A stretch of DNA of 64,000 nt from Chara braunii (taxonomy: Eukaryota > Streptophyta > Charophyceae > Charales > Characeae), in NCBI GenBank assembly GCA_003427395.1, contig BFEA01000124.1, positions 2,882,808 to 2,946,807 on the forward strand. The letters run 5' to 3'. Positions 10,741 to 19,230 of the stretch are shown here, one piece after another. Under the pieces are notes generated by a model that did no database searches, was not told the origin of the DNA, and saw only the letters and a program-made list of their open reading frames with translations. A program made the translations under genes and the position numbers. Each line of letters starts with the position of its first letter. The stretch's first letter is position 1.

Positions 10741-11374
10741 ATGGCTACGCCGGACCCGGACCCGCACCCGGACCCAGACATCTCCGGATATGGAACCGGA
10801 CCCATGTCCGGTAGTTTTCGGACGTCTGGAATTCCGGTAGTTTCCAAACGTCTGGAATTCCGGACATTTCTGGACCTTCGGACATGGGGGGATCCGGACA
10901 GTCCGGAAGTCTGGACATGTCCAGAAATGTCCGGACCATTAAAAAAAAAATAAAAAAAATCTGAAAAAAACGTATGTTATGCAGAATAACAATGCAAACC
11001 ACTTTTGCCTTTGAGTCATGTCAGAATTCCTAACCAAACTTGAGTTAAAAGTCAAAAACTATAAACAACTTAAAAGACTTTAAAAACTGATAAAAGGTAA
11101 TGAATTATTAATAATTAAAAAATTGGGTTGTCTAATAAATTACTATAGAGAGAGAGCATGTCCGGACCCCCCAAAAAGGCATAAACGGGCCTGAAAAACC
11201 CCCAAAATAATTTTGGGGGCTTGGATCCTCAATAGGGAAGGGTCCTAGACCGTTGTTTTTTGTTTTTTTTTTCCTCGAAATTTGCCAGATCCGGACCTTC
11301 TAGACCGGACGTCTGGATTCCGGACTGAATACAGGCCGTCCGGACGGCGGTCCGGACGTCCGGATCGTAGCCAT
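10741..11374. mobile_element. MITE M2, CCGGAC-rich ends
   Basis: Inverted ends ATGGCTACG (10741-10749) and CGTAGCCAT (11366-11374) enclose terminal arrays of GTCCGGAC-type palindromes and an AT-rich centre. Flanks 10731-10739 and 11376-11384 match at 8 of 9 bases (GTTTTTTTT and GTTTTTTTG), compatible with a 9-bp target duplication. The ~80-bp shared MITE core lies at 10974-11060. Confidence 0.8.
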
Positions 11375-11570
11375 GGTTTTTTTGTTTTTCGTTTGTTTCT
11401 CGTTTTTTTTTTGTTTTCTGTTTTTTTTTGTTTTTTCATTTTTCTTTTGTTTTCCTGTTTTTCTTTTCTTAGGAATACGTTCAGTGACCCTAAGGGCCTC
11501 TACTTACCACATGCACAAACGACAAAACATATGGTGGCGTATTATTCCACATTCTAGCAGAATATTCGTT

Positions 11571-11905
11571 CTTTTTTTTTTTCTTTTCTTGAAACCCCAA
11601 GGTGTTGTAGAGGCCAAGGACCAGACCCGCCGTGATTGCTGGTAGAAGCAGTCAATGGTTGTCCTAACAGGATAGGCCACCTACTTTGCCCATCCCCACA
11701 TTAATACTCCCAGCAGATCCCCTGTCCCTAATATCGTACCTCAGTTAGCCAACACTCAGGACCATCACCCTACCAGTATTGAAGGCAACTTGGACTAGAC
11801 AGCTGTGACAAGCATCAGGGCCGGGCCAACCTCCCAACCCTAATTGAAGCGGAAGCGGACGAACCTTGTCGTACGGGACCTCGGACGCCAGACTCATGCA
11901 ATCTT
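11571..11905 (-). mobile_element. SINE2 copy, minus strand
   Basis: Poly-T at 11571-11583 and TTGTTGTAGAGG-type sequence mark the 3' end. On the minus strand the body matches the plus copy at 17130-17240 (AAGTTGCCT..ATGGTAGGG.AATGGTCCTGAGTG, then GAGGTA.GATA). The copy is older and more diverged. Confidence 0.65.
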
Positions 11906-12439
11906 CTACAGGCCCAGATGAGGGAGTCTACTCAGCACTGGCCAGCTGGATCACCTAAGCAATGCAGGCTAGAAAATATATTGTTTATGGTTTTGATTTT
12001 CTTAAAAATACACGAAGTTAAAAAAAAAACAAAAAAAAATATATTGTTTCACATCTTTGAAAGATCTACAATCCTATATTTTTTACTTTTTTTTCTGTTT
12101 TTATTTTAACCCTTAGAAAAACTCTGTGAACCCCCCCCAAAAAAACTCGTGTCATTTTTTGCTTTTGTTTTTTTTTTCATTGTGGTTATGTTTTTGATTT
12201 TTTTAAAATATATTCGAAGTTCAAAAAATAAAAATAAAAATATGGGGTTGTAGACCTCGAAAAGCTCTACAACCCATTTTTTTATATTTTTTTATATTTT
12301 TTTTTATTACGTTTAGCCCAGGAAAAAAATCATCGCGGACCTGTCTAACGGGCATTTGAACGGGGATTCAACACGAATTCAACGTGCGTTGAAAAATTCA
12401 ACGCGGAACCCGCTTTGAATCCAAATTCGGACACATAGA

Positions 12440-12512
12440 AGATAAGCACACTAAGTTTCAAAATGCCACAAATTAAAAATTTCAGAAAATAAATAAAAAA
12501 ATAATGAAGAGA

Positions 12513-12553
<41 letters not shown>

Positions 12554-13140
12554 AAGTAGATGAGGAGGTGAAAAGAAATGAAGTGTCTAATTTTTTAAAA
12601 TTTTCGGCAACATTTCATTAACCCCATGGGGTCGAAGTGTGTCGTCAAGAAGAACGGCTAAGTAAAATGAGAAAATTTCGGCAGCACTTCGTTACCCCAA
12701 TGGGGTCAAAATGTGTGTCGAAAGCAAGGATGACTAACTCCTAATCAGATGTAAGGGTGCCGCAAAAAATTCGGATTTTCAGAATAAATAAAAAGAAAAT
12801 GAAATAAATCAGAAAATGAGAAAAGAAGGTGGGAAACAACGGACTATGATAGTCCTCTGGATACCCCTGATCAGTATTAGCGGGGTCTATGACAAACACA
12901 GGTGTGAGTGTGAGCGCGAGTGGGTTCTGTGCGGTGTGTTAGAGAGTGTTGGCCATAGCCTCTGTTGCTACTCGATGAAGGGTGGGGGACGATGAGAAAG
13001 GGAGGCACAACTACTGGCAGGTCTCGGTCTTTGTGTTAGCCAGACCCCCACTGGCGGCCCCAACCCTATACCCTAACCATTAGGGGCAAGGGGCAACATG
13101 AAATCTCCTCTTCACAGTGAGAGAAAACTATGCTTGCAGG
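12440..13140. other. Non-coding DNA between M0 and the purine tract
   Basis: This holds an (AAAT)n microsatellite (about 12508-12550), two ACCCCATGGGGT-type repeats (12596-12640, 12663-12715) and otherwise unremarkable sequence. It could include the upstream half of the chromovirus 5' LTR. No gene is supported. Confidence 0.4.
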
Positions 13141-13159
13141 GGTCCCCTCTAGATAGTCT

Positions 13160-13690
13160 TAGGAGTAGGTAGTGGAAGGTAAAGAAACAGAAGTTGAGAG
13201 AAGAATATAAAAAGAAAAAACAAAAAAATTGAATTTTTTGAAAAAAGAGGAAATATAAAGCAAAAGAAAGATAAAAAGAAGAAAAACAGAAAATTTTGAA
13301 GTTGGGGGGAAGGGGAATGAAAAAGTGAAGGAGAAAGGGGAGAGATAGGTGAGAGAGAGAAAAAGAGTGAAGGGGGAGATGGGGGAAGTGATGGGGTTGT
13401 AGTTGGGGGAGAGGAGGGTGAGAGAATGGGAGAGAAAGGGACGGGAAAGGTGGGGAGGGATCAAGAAGCAAAGAGAAAAGAGGAGAAAGAAAAGAAAATA
13501 AATGAGTAAAGTGGAGTAAAATAGAGTAAAATAGTGGGTGGTGGGAGAAAATGTTGGGTGGGGGGAGGGGTATGAGTGGTGAGAGTGATTAGAAGGAAGT
13601 GAGTGAGGCAGAAGAGGAAGAAGTAGAGGGGGTGAGTAAGAGGAGAGAGAAAAGGTAGAGAAAGTGGGTTAGTAAGGAGAGGGAAGAGAG
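13160..13690. repeat. Long purine-rich strand (polypurine/polypyrimidine tract)
   Basis: The plus strand is almost entirely A and G for about 530 nt, with only scattered T and very few C. Composition shifts from A-rich to G-rich and back. Open frames over it (minus strand, Pro/Ser/Leu/Phe-rich) reflect composition only. Confidence 0.85.
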
Positions 13691-13963
13691 GGGGATGATA
13701 CCTGGCCCTTGGTGTCTCCAAGGGCACAAGATATATAAAGACTAGGAGAGTCTTGGCCTTCACTGCAGCAAGCCAGTTGGAGGAGAGAGGGACCCATACT
13801 GACACTACGAAAATTTTACGTTTTATCATTTGGCAGACATAGACGTGGAGCGCGGCCGCCAAAAACATTTGCATGAGCCATCTCTCAATTTTCCCAGGCG
13901 GGGACACTTGGATTCACCTCCCTCCTGACTTTTTTTTTTTTTTGGAGGACCCCTAATTTTGCC

Positions 13964-14045
13964 CTTGCGGCGCACCGGGTGCGCGCAAATTGAATGCGTG
14001 GTGCGCTGCACATGCGCGACTGGATCGCACGTGATGCGCCGCAAG
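13964..14045. repeat. Small foldback with 11-bp inverted ends
   Basis: CTTGCGGCGCA (13964-13974) is repeated inverted as TGCGCCGCAAG (14035-14045) around GCGCAC-rich sequence. It may be a tiny MITE or a remnant of a larger one related to 856-1020. Confidence 0.5.
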
Positions 14046-14304
14046 TATGGTATAATTTCATCCGATTTCTGAGTAGATGGGCCGCTTTTGGCTGTGCACT
14101 GCCCTTCCCATATACGACCGTGGGGTTCTGCCACATGGCAGGGGCTGGGAGGAGCTTCACGATCTGTAGGTTAGGTGTACTGGTTGGATGGTGCGCCTGT
14201 CCTTGGGTCCACCTGAGCATGGGCAGTCGATCCTCTCACACGAGGGCAGTCAATGTTGTTCATCATCTAAAATTACGCCGCATCTTCAACTCCTGTTTTG
14301 TAAA

Positions 14305-14440
14305 TTGGGACGTTGGACCAGGTTTCCAGCTGGTGCAGCTCCCCACCAACATATTGGAGCCGTCCTCTACCGGGGTCCTATTAGTGGGGGATGCTCCTAT
14401 CACCTACACTAGTAGACCTCACTTGGGTGTTTAAAAAAGA
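14305..14440 (+). mobile_element. SINE1 copy, plus strand
   Basis: The copy carries GGGACGTTGGACCAGGTTTCC, then GTGCAGCTCCCCACCAA..ATTGGAGCC and ends GGGTGTTTAAAAAA. The same modules occur at 47163-47306 on this strand and inverted at about 19160, 54630, 55900 and 52235. This identifies a dispersed poly-A retroposon family. Confidence 0.65.
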
Positions 14441-14614
14441 GACAAAAAAAGCGAGTTATAATTGCAATATGGGCCAAGATACAGTTTGTAATTGCACTTC
14501 GGGCACCCTACCTGGCCAGAAAGTTGGGTTGTATAAATTGCCCGAACTGCAATTGCAAACTGTATCTCGGCCCATACTGCAATTAGAAGTCGCTTTTTGT
14601 GACTCCCACATAGT
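14436..14614. repeat. Hairpin-forming inverted repeat, ~70-bp arms
   Basis: The left arm runs AAAAAGCGAGTTATAATTGC and on through ATGGGCCAAGATACAGTTTG to TTCGGGCA. The right arm is its inverse, starting TGCCCGAA and ending TCGCTTTTTG, with a loop of about 30 nt. The arms differ at only a few positions. It may be a MITE or a source of small RNA. Confidence 0.8.
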
Positions 14615-14650
14615 TTAGAAGAAAGAGGAGGAGGAGGTGTCCAGTTGATG

Positions 14651-14822
14651 TAGCTCAGTGGTTAGAGCACCGGTTGGAAATGCGCATTGTAGTATGAGGT
14701 TGCGGGTTCAAAACTCAATTGCAGCCTCGCGCATGGACACCAGCAGGGCGTTGATGTGGCTCGATGGTTAGAGCACCGGTTGGAAATGCGCATTGTGGTA
14801 TTAGGTTACGGGTTCAAATCCG
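14651..14822 (+). repeat. Tandem pair of tRNA-like units with A and B boxes
   Basis: Unit 1 has TAGCTCAGTGGTTAGAGCA (A box, from 14651) and GGTTGCGGGTTCAAAAC (B box, ~14699). Unit 2 has TGGCTCGATGGTTAGAGCA (14757) and GGTTACGGGTTCAAATCC (14803). The intervening sequence CCGGTTGGAAATGCGCATTG is the same in both. Acceptor stems do not close well, so these look like tRNA-derived SINE heads, not functional tRNA genes. Confidence 0.65.
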
Positions 14823-14849
14823 CAACCTTGCACATGGACACCGACAGGG

Positions 14850-15145
14850 CGTTAGATTGATGCACGGCTGGACACACACCCCCTTGGGATGACGCAGGTT
14901 AGCTATTACAGACACTACGTGCGCACCACCCAAGGGTGGTTCATGGTGTTGTATGCTGGTCCTGGGTCTCACATGGGTTGCTTGGGGGTGTTGGTCTTGG
15001 GTGTTCTGTTGATCTCCCCAGCCTGGTATATCACACGTTCGTGCCATTTCCACTGGTCGTTCACATGGTAGAGTCATTCGATTATATGTTACAAGGTCAC
15101 GGGTTCGAGCTTGGTTCGGACCTTGGGGGGATCCTTGTCTAGCTT
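14850..15145 (+). mobile_element. SINE3 copy with tRNA-like 3' part
   Basis: This shares its body with 17365-17665: GGCTGGACACACAC, CTTGGGATGA.GCA.GGT, CAGACACT..GCACACCACCCAAGG, GTTGTATGCTGG, and a tRNA-like segment with GGTCACGGGTTCGAGC as a B box. The two copies are diverged along their whole length, as expected for a dispersed family. Confidence 0.65.
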
Positions 15146-15175
15146 ACCCCGTTCTCTCTCTTCGATATACAGAGT

Positions 15176-15556
15176 ATACATAGCCTTTGGATATAACATA
15201 GAATTATATATCGCCTATGGGCTATATATACACACATAGCCTTAGCCTTCGAACATAACATAGAACTACATATCGCCTACGGGCTACATACACATATAGA
15301 TAGCCTTCGGACATAACATAGAACTATACATCGCCTATGGGCTACATACACTCGCGGATTCACCGTGAACATATATATAGCCTTCGGACATAACATAGAA
15401 CTATATATCGCCTATGGGCTACATACACATATATAGCCTTCGGACATAACATAGAACTACACATCGCCTACGGGCTATATACACAAAGCTTTCACACATG
15501 ATGCACACATAGCCTTCGGACATAACATAAAACTATATATCGCCTAGGGCCTACAT

Positions 15557-15560
<4 letters not shown>
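15176..15560. repeat. Minisatellite, ~62-70 bp unit, about six copies
   Basis: Units contain ATAGCCTTCGGACATAACAT, AGAACTA, ATCGCCTA.GGGCTA and end in CA/TA dinucleotides. A further unit lies at 16848-16896, beyond the hammerhead-like repeats and MITE M3, so the array appears to have been interrupted. Confidence 0.85.

Positions 15561-15606
<46 letters not shown>
15560..15606. repeat. (CA)n(TA)n microsatellite
   Basis: CA repeats pass into TA repeats and lead directly into the hammerhead-core repeats. More TA runs occur at 15855-15866, 16611-16642 and 16758-16847. Confidence 0.95.
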
Positions 15607-15608
<2 letters not shown>

Positions 15609-15850
15609 TCACAAACAGAACTGCCCGGTAAACCGTAGGCAGAGAGAGAGAAGAGGACAACAAACGAGGGGCTGTGACAAACTGTTTCGTCGGAGTTTCA
15701 CCGACTCATCAGGAGGCTGAACCCTAATATGTATATATCGTCAAATAGAACTGCCCGGTAAACCGTAGGCAGAGAGGGAGAAGAGGACAACAAACGAGGG
15801 GCTGTGACAAACTGTTTCGTCGGAGTTTCACCGACTCATCAGGAGGCTGA
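15607..15850 (-). repeat. Two tandem copies of the hammerhead-core repeat, minus strand
   Basis: Two copies 130 bp apart each carry, on the minus strand, CTGATGA, a GTCGG/CCGAC stem with a 7-nt loop, and GAAAC (cores 15682-15712 and 15812-15842). A hairpin CTGCC..GGCAG lies downstream. This matches the catalytic core of a hammerhead ribozyme. A complementary stem I was not found. The copies are embedded in TA dinucleotides. Confidence 0.7.
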
Positions 15851-15867
15851 ACCATATATATATATAG

Positions 15868-16610
15868 AGGGTAACCGGGGTTCGGGACGGGCCGAACGCC
15901 CGAACCTGAACGCCCGAATGTATGGGACCCCTTGGGGATGCGTTCGGCCGTTCGGGTCGAACGCGGACCTAAAAAAAAAAAAAAAAAAAAAAAACACAAG
16001 TCATGAAAAAAATATGGAAAAAAGATATGTTATGAAGAAAAATAAATTAAACAAGATTTGCCTGATCATTACATCCGAATCCTTACCAAATTTGGAATAA
16101 AAATAAAATACAAAAAATAAATACTAATAATAAAAATAAATAAAAATAAAAAGAGAATTAAATTTAGTGAGTGCGCAACCATGTTTTTGACACCACCATC
16201 TTTGGCGATTTTTCATTTTTTTTTGGCATAGCTAAATTCCCTGAAAATGTAGAGTGTGTACTTCACATAATACAAAACCCACTAAAAAAGTTTCAAAAAA
16301 TAATAAAATTGTTGAGACCTCGAACAAAAGTGAAAACAAAAAGTAAAAAGTGAAAAAATACGTGGGCGAGCACGTTTTGACACCGCCATCTTTGGCGATT
16401 TTTAATTCTTATTTGGCTTAGCTAAATGACTTGACAATTTACAGGCATGTACCGCACGTCATAGAGAACTCAAAAAAAAAAACAAAAAAAAAACATAATT
16501 ATCTTTAGGCCCCGAAATAATTTTTGGCGGGGGCCGAATGCCGTCGGGTTCGGACCCCATACGGGACCCCGAACGCCCGGGGACCTCCGTACGTACGGGC
16601 TGGTGACCCT
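15868..16610. mobile_element. MITE M3, GTTCGGGC-rich ends
   Basis: The ends AGGGTAACC (15868-15876) and GGTGACCCT (16602-16610) are inverted. The first ~100 bp and last ~100 bp are rich in TTCGGGC and CGAACGCC motifs. The ~80-bp shared core is at 16014-16105. A tandem ~200-bp repeat containing CACC(A/G)CCATCTTTGGCGATT begins near 16187 and 16380. M5 at 49703-50569 is the same family inverted. It sits in TA repeats, which hide any target duplication. Confidence 0.8.
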
Positions 16611-16611
16611 G

Positions 16612-16642
<31 letters not shown>

Positions 16643-16757
16643 CAGCCTCCTGATGAGTCGGTGAAACTCCGACGAAACAGTTTGTCACAGCCCCTCGTTT
16701 GTTGTCCTCTTCTCTCTCTCTGCCTACGGTTTACCGGGCAGTTCTATTTGTGACGAT
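16643..16757 (+). repeat. Third hammerhead-core repeat, plus strand
   Basis: This is the inverse of the repeats at 15607-15850, with the core at 16650-16680 (CTGATGA, GTCGG/CCGAC stem, GAAAC). ACA/TGT with a 3-nt loop could form a short stem III before a GUC cleavage triplet. The arrangement is inverted across MITE M3. Confidence 0.7.
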
Positions 16758-16894
16758 ATATATGTGTATATATATATATATATGTATATATATATGTATA
16801 TACATATGTGTATATATATATATATGTATATATATATGTATATATATACTTCGGACATAGCATAGAACTATACATCGCCTATGGGCTACATATA

Positions 16895-17365
16895 TAAGGC
16901 TGGGGGGGTCTAGTCACTGGATAGGGTCTAGTATCTGCAGTGCGTTCAGGTTGGTTGGATAGGGTGCCATTGGGTGCAGTTCCTACTGACATTCAGGATA
17001 GAACTATGCGGTGGCCATATATTGGGACCTGTGGTAGATTGTCTGGGCCTGGCGTCCGAAGTTCCCCTTCGACAAGGTTCGACCGATTCCGCTTCCACCA
17101 GGGCTGGGTAGCTTATCAGCCCTGGTGCCTATCACTGCTGTTCAGTCCAAGTTGCCTCCCCAATGGTAGGGCAATGGTCCTGAGTGCTGGTCACATTGAG
17201 GTAGGATACTGGGATAGGGGGTGCGCTAGGAGTATTGACGTGAGGATGGGATGGGAGGTGGTCTCATATTCCTGGACGCCTGTGGCTCACAGCTCCAAGT
17301 GATCACTGTGCACTCAGTGACAGGCCTCTACAACACCTTGGACTTTATGGAAAAAAAAAAAAAAA
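16895..17365 (+). mobile_element. SINE2 copy, plus strand
   Basis: The body has CCAGGGCTGGGTAG, AAGTTGCCTCCCCAATGG, AATGGTCCTGAGTGCTGG and GAGGTAGGATACTGGGATAG. It ends CCTCTACAACACCTTGGACT plus poly-A (17351-17365). This is the fullest copy of the family in the window. Confidence 0.7.
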
Positions 17366-17665
17366 GGATGACGCACGGCTGGACACACACACGCTTGGGA
17401 TGATGCATGGTGAGCTTGTACAGACACTGCCTGCACACCACCCAAGGGGACCTAGTCCAAGTTGTTGTATGCTGGGTCTTGACTATGCGTGGGCTGCTTG
17501 ACGTGGTCATTGTTGGTTCTGATATTCTTCCCTGTTCTGGCATATCATACATTGGAATCAATTCACAACGTACCACATATGGTAAGGCACGACTGTTATA
17601 TAATGAAGGGCATGGGTTCGAGTCTGGCTACAGACTTTGGGGGGTTCTTGAACAGATAGGACTGC
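17365..17665 (+). mobile_element. SINE3 copy with tRNA-like 3' part
   Basis: This is homologous along its length to 14850-15145. The tRNA-like end reads ATGGTAAGGCACGACTG, then GGGCATGGGTTCGAGTC. It directly follows the poly-A of SINE2. Confidence 0.65.
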
Positions 17666-17749
17666 CATTCTCACTACAGTACAACCCTATGCATATGGAA
17701 TTCATAAGGGGCTTGGTGAGGGTCCACACCACACACAGATAGCACATAC

Positions 17750-18470
17750 TCATGACTAGGGCTGTCTGGGGCTTTCAAGGCTTCACGCTTGGCCTTGTCC
17801 CGCCTCAGTATCTGACATCTGTAGAAAAGAAATATACACATACACGACTGAGGTTGGGCAAGGGTTCTCAAGGCTTCACGCTTGTCCTTGCCCGGCCTTG
17901 GTATCTAGAACCATGGACAACCACACTATACATAGATAACACATATATACATGACTGGGCCTGGCTGGGCCTTTCAAGGATTCGCGCTTGGCCTTGTTCC
18001 GCCTCAGTATCTAACATCTGTAGAAAGGAAATATACACATACACGACTGGGGTGGGCAAGGGTTCTCAAGGCTTCACGCTTGTCCTTGCCCGACCTTGGT
18101 ATCTAGAACCATGGATACATAGATATCACACATATAGCACATACACATGACTGAGGGTGGCTGAGGCTTTCAAGGCTTCGTGCTTGGCCTTGTCCCACCT
18201 CGGTATCTGACATCTGTAGAGAAAAAAGAATGAAATGCCAGAGTAAGGATACATAGATAACATACAGATAACGAAAAAAATAACATGCCCGAATGGGGGT
18301 TGGTAGCTGAAGTAGACATAATGCTTGAGCCTGGCGCCCGATGTACCCGAGTAACGTAGCTTGCTTGACTGTGCCTCAACTGGGGCTGGGTGGGGCTTTC
18401 AAAGCTTCGTGCTTGGCCCTGCCTAGCCCCGGTGCCTAGAACTACTGTCTGGTCCAAGTCACCCTCTGAA
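17750..18470. repeat. Minisatellite with alternating ~95-bp half-units
   Basis: Two half-unit types alternate. One contains TTCACGCTTGGCCTTGTCCC and GACATCTGTAGA.A.GAAATA. The other contains GGGCAAGGGTTCTCAAGGC, CTTGTCCTTGCCCG and TATCTAGAACCATGGA. Together they make a higher-order unit near 195 bp. The last, diverged unit (~18370-18450) merges into SINE2 body sequence, suggesting that the array grew out of SINE2. Confidence 0.8.
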
Positions 18471-18566
18471 ATAGCATGGCGATAGTCCTGAGTACTTGAT
18501 AATGAGGTAGGATAGTAGGATAGGGGTGCGGTGGCAGAATTGCCGAGAGGATGGGTAGCGAAAGTG

Positions 18567-18990
18567 NNNNNNNNNNNNNNNNNNNNNNNNNNNNNNNNNN
18601 NNNNNNNNNNNNNNNNNNNNNNNNNNNNNNNNNNNNNNNNNNNNNNNNNNNNNNNNNNNNNNNNNNNNNNNNNNNNNNNNNNNNNNNNNNNNNNNNNNNN
18701 NNNNNNNNNNNNNNNNNNNNNNNNNNNNNNNNNNNNNNNNNNNNNNNNNNNNNNNNNNNNNNNNNNNNNNNNNNNNNNNNNNNNNNNNNNNNNNNNNNNN
18801 NNNNNNNNNNNNNNNNNNNNNNNNNNNNNNNNNNNNNNNNNNNNNNNNNNNNNNNNNNNNNNNNNNNNNNNNNNNNNNNNNNNNNNNNNNNNNNNNNNNN
18901 NNNNNNNNNNNNNNNNNNNNNNNNNNNNNNNNNNNNNNNNNNNNNNNNNNNNNNNNNNNNNNNNNNNNNNNNNNNNNNNNNNNNNNNNNN
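18567..18990. other. Assembly gap
   Basis: This is a run of N, flanked by SINE2-like sequence on the left and a poly-T run on the right. Confidence 1.
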
Positions 18991-19027
<37 letters not shown>

Positions 19028-19230
19028 GTAAAATTTCTTATGCAGAAAACCTACTCACCAGGGTGATAAGAGCACCCCCGATAAGTAGGTCCCCGCGTCG
19101 AAGGCTCCATCTATTAGTGGGGAGCTGCACCTGCTGGAAATCAGGTCCAACGTCCCTGTACAGTGATATGATGTCTATCAGTTGGAAAACGGGTCCAGCG
19201 TCCCTTTACAGAAACATGTCGATGTCACTT
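18991..19230 (-). mobile_element. SINE1 copy, minus strand
   Basis: Poly-T (18991-19026) is followed by CTCCATCTATTAGTGGGGAG, CTGCACCTGCTGGAAATC and two copies of GGTCCA(A/G)CGTCCCT..TACAG, i.e. an internally repeated motif. It is inverted relative to 14305-14440. Confidence 0.65.

Larger units (their letters stand above)
10242..12438. mobile_element. MULE-like element M0 with nested insertions
   Basis: The 9-bp direct repeat AAGATAAGC flanks the element (10234-10242 and 12439-12447). The ends form an imperfect inverted repeat CTATGTATC / GACACATAG. Sub-terminal regions are rich in related motifs (TTCAACG, GTTTAACGGG) at both ends (10265-10350 and 12345-12420). Inside lie MITE M2 (10741-11374) and a minus-strand SINE2 copy (11571-11905). 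No transposase frame is visible. Confidence 0.75.

Noticed and set aside
13709-13737. Plus-strand TATATAAAG promoter
   Set aside because: A TATA-like string in AT-rich DNA with no downstream gene or LTR boundary.
856-14045. A single giant transposon bounded by the two GCGCAC-rich blocks
   Set aside because: The blocks share some motifs (CTTGCGG, CGATCCAGT), but the right block already has its own 11-bp inverted ends and no flanking duplication links the two.
14651-14822. Functional tRNA genes
   Set aside because: A and B boxes are good, but acceptor stems do not pair and anticodon arms are not convincing. Tandem, diverged copies fit SINE heads better.
15682-15712. A complete, certainly active hammerhead ribozyme
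   Set aside because: Core and stem II are clear, but the sequence before CTGATGA (CAGCCTC) has no complement after the GUC (ACAGCCCC). Only a hammerhead-like core is claimed.
18531-19066. Frames made mostly of X and Phe
   Set aside because: They run through the assembly gap and the poly-T run.
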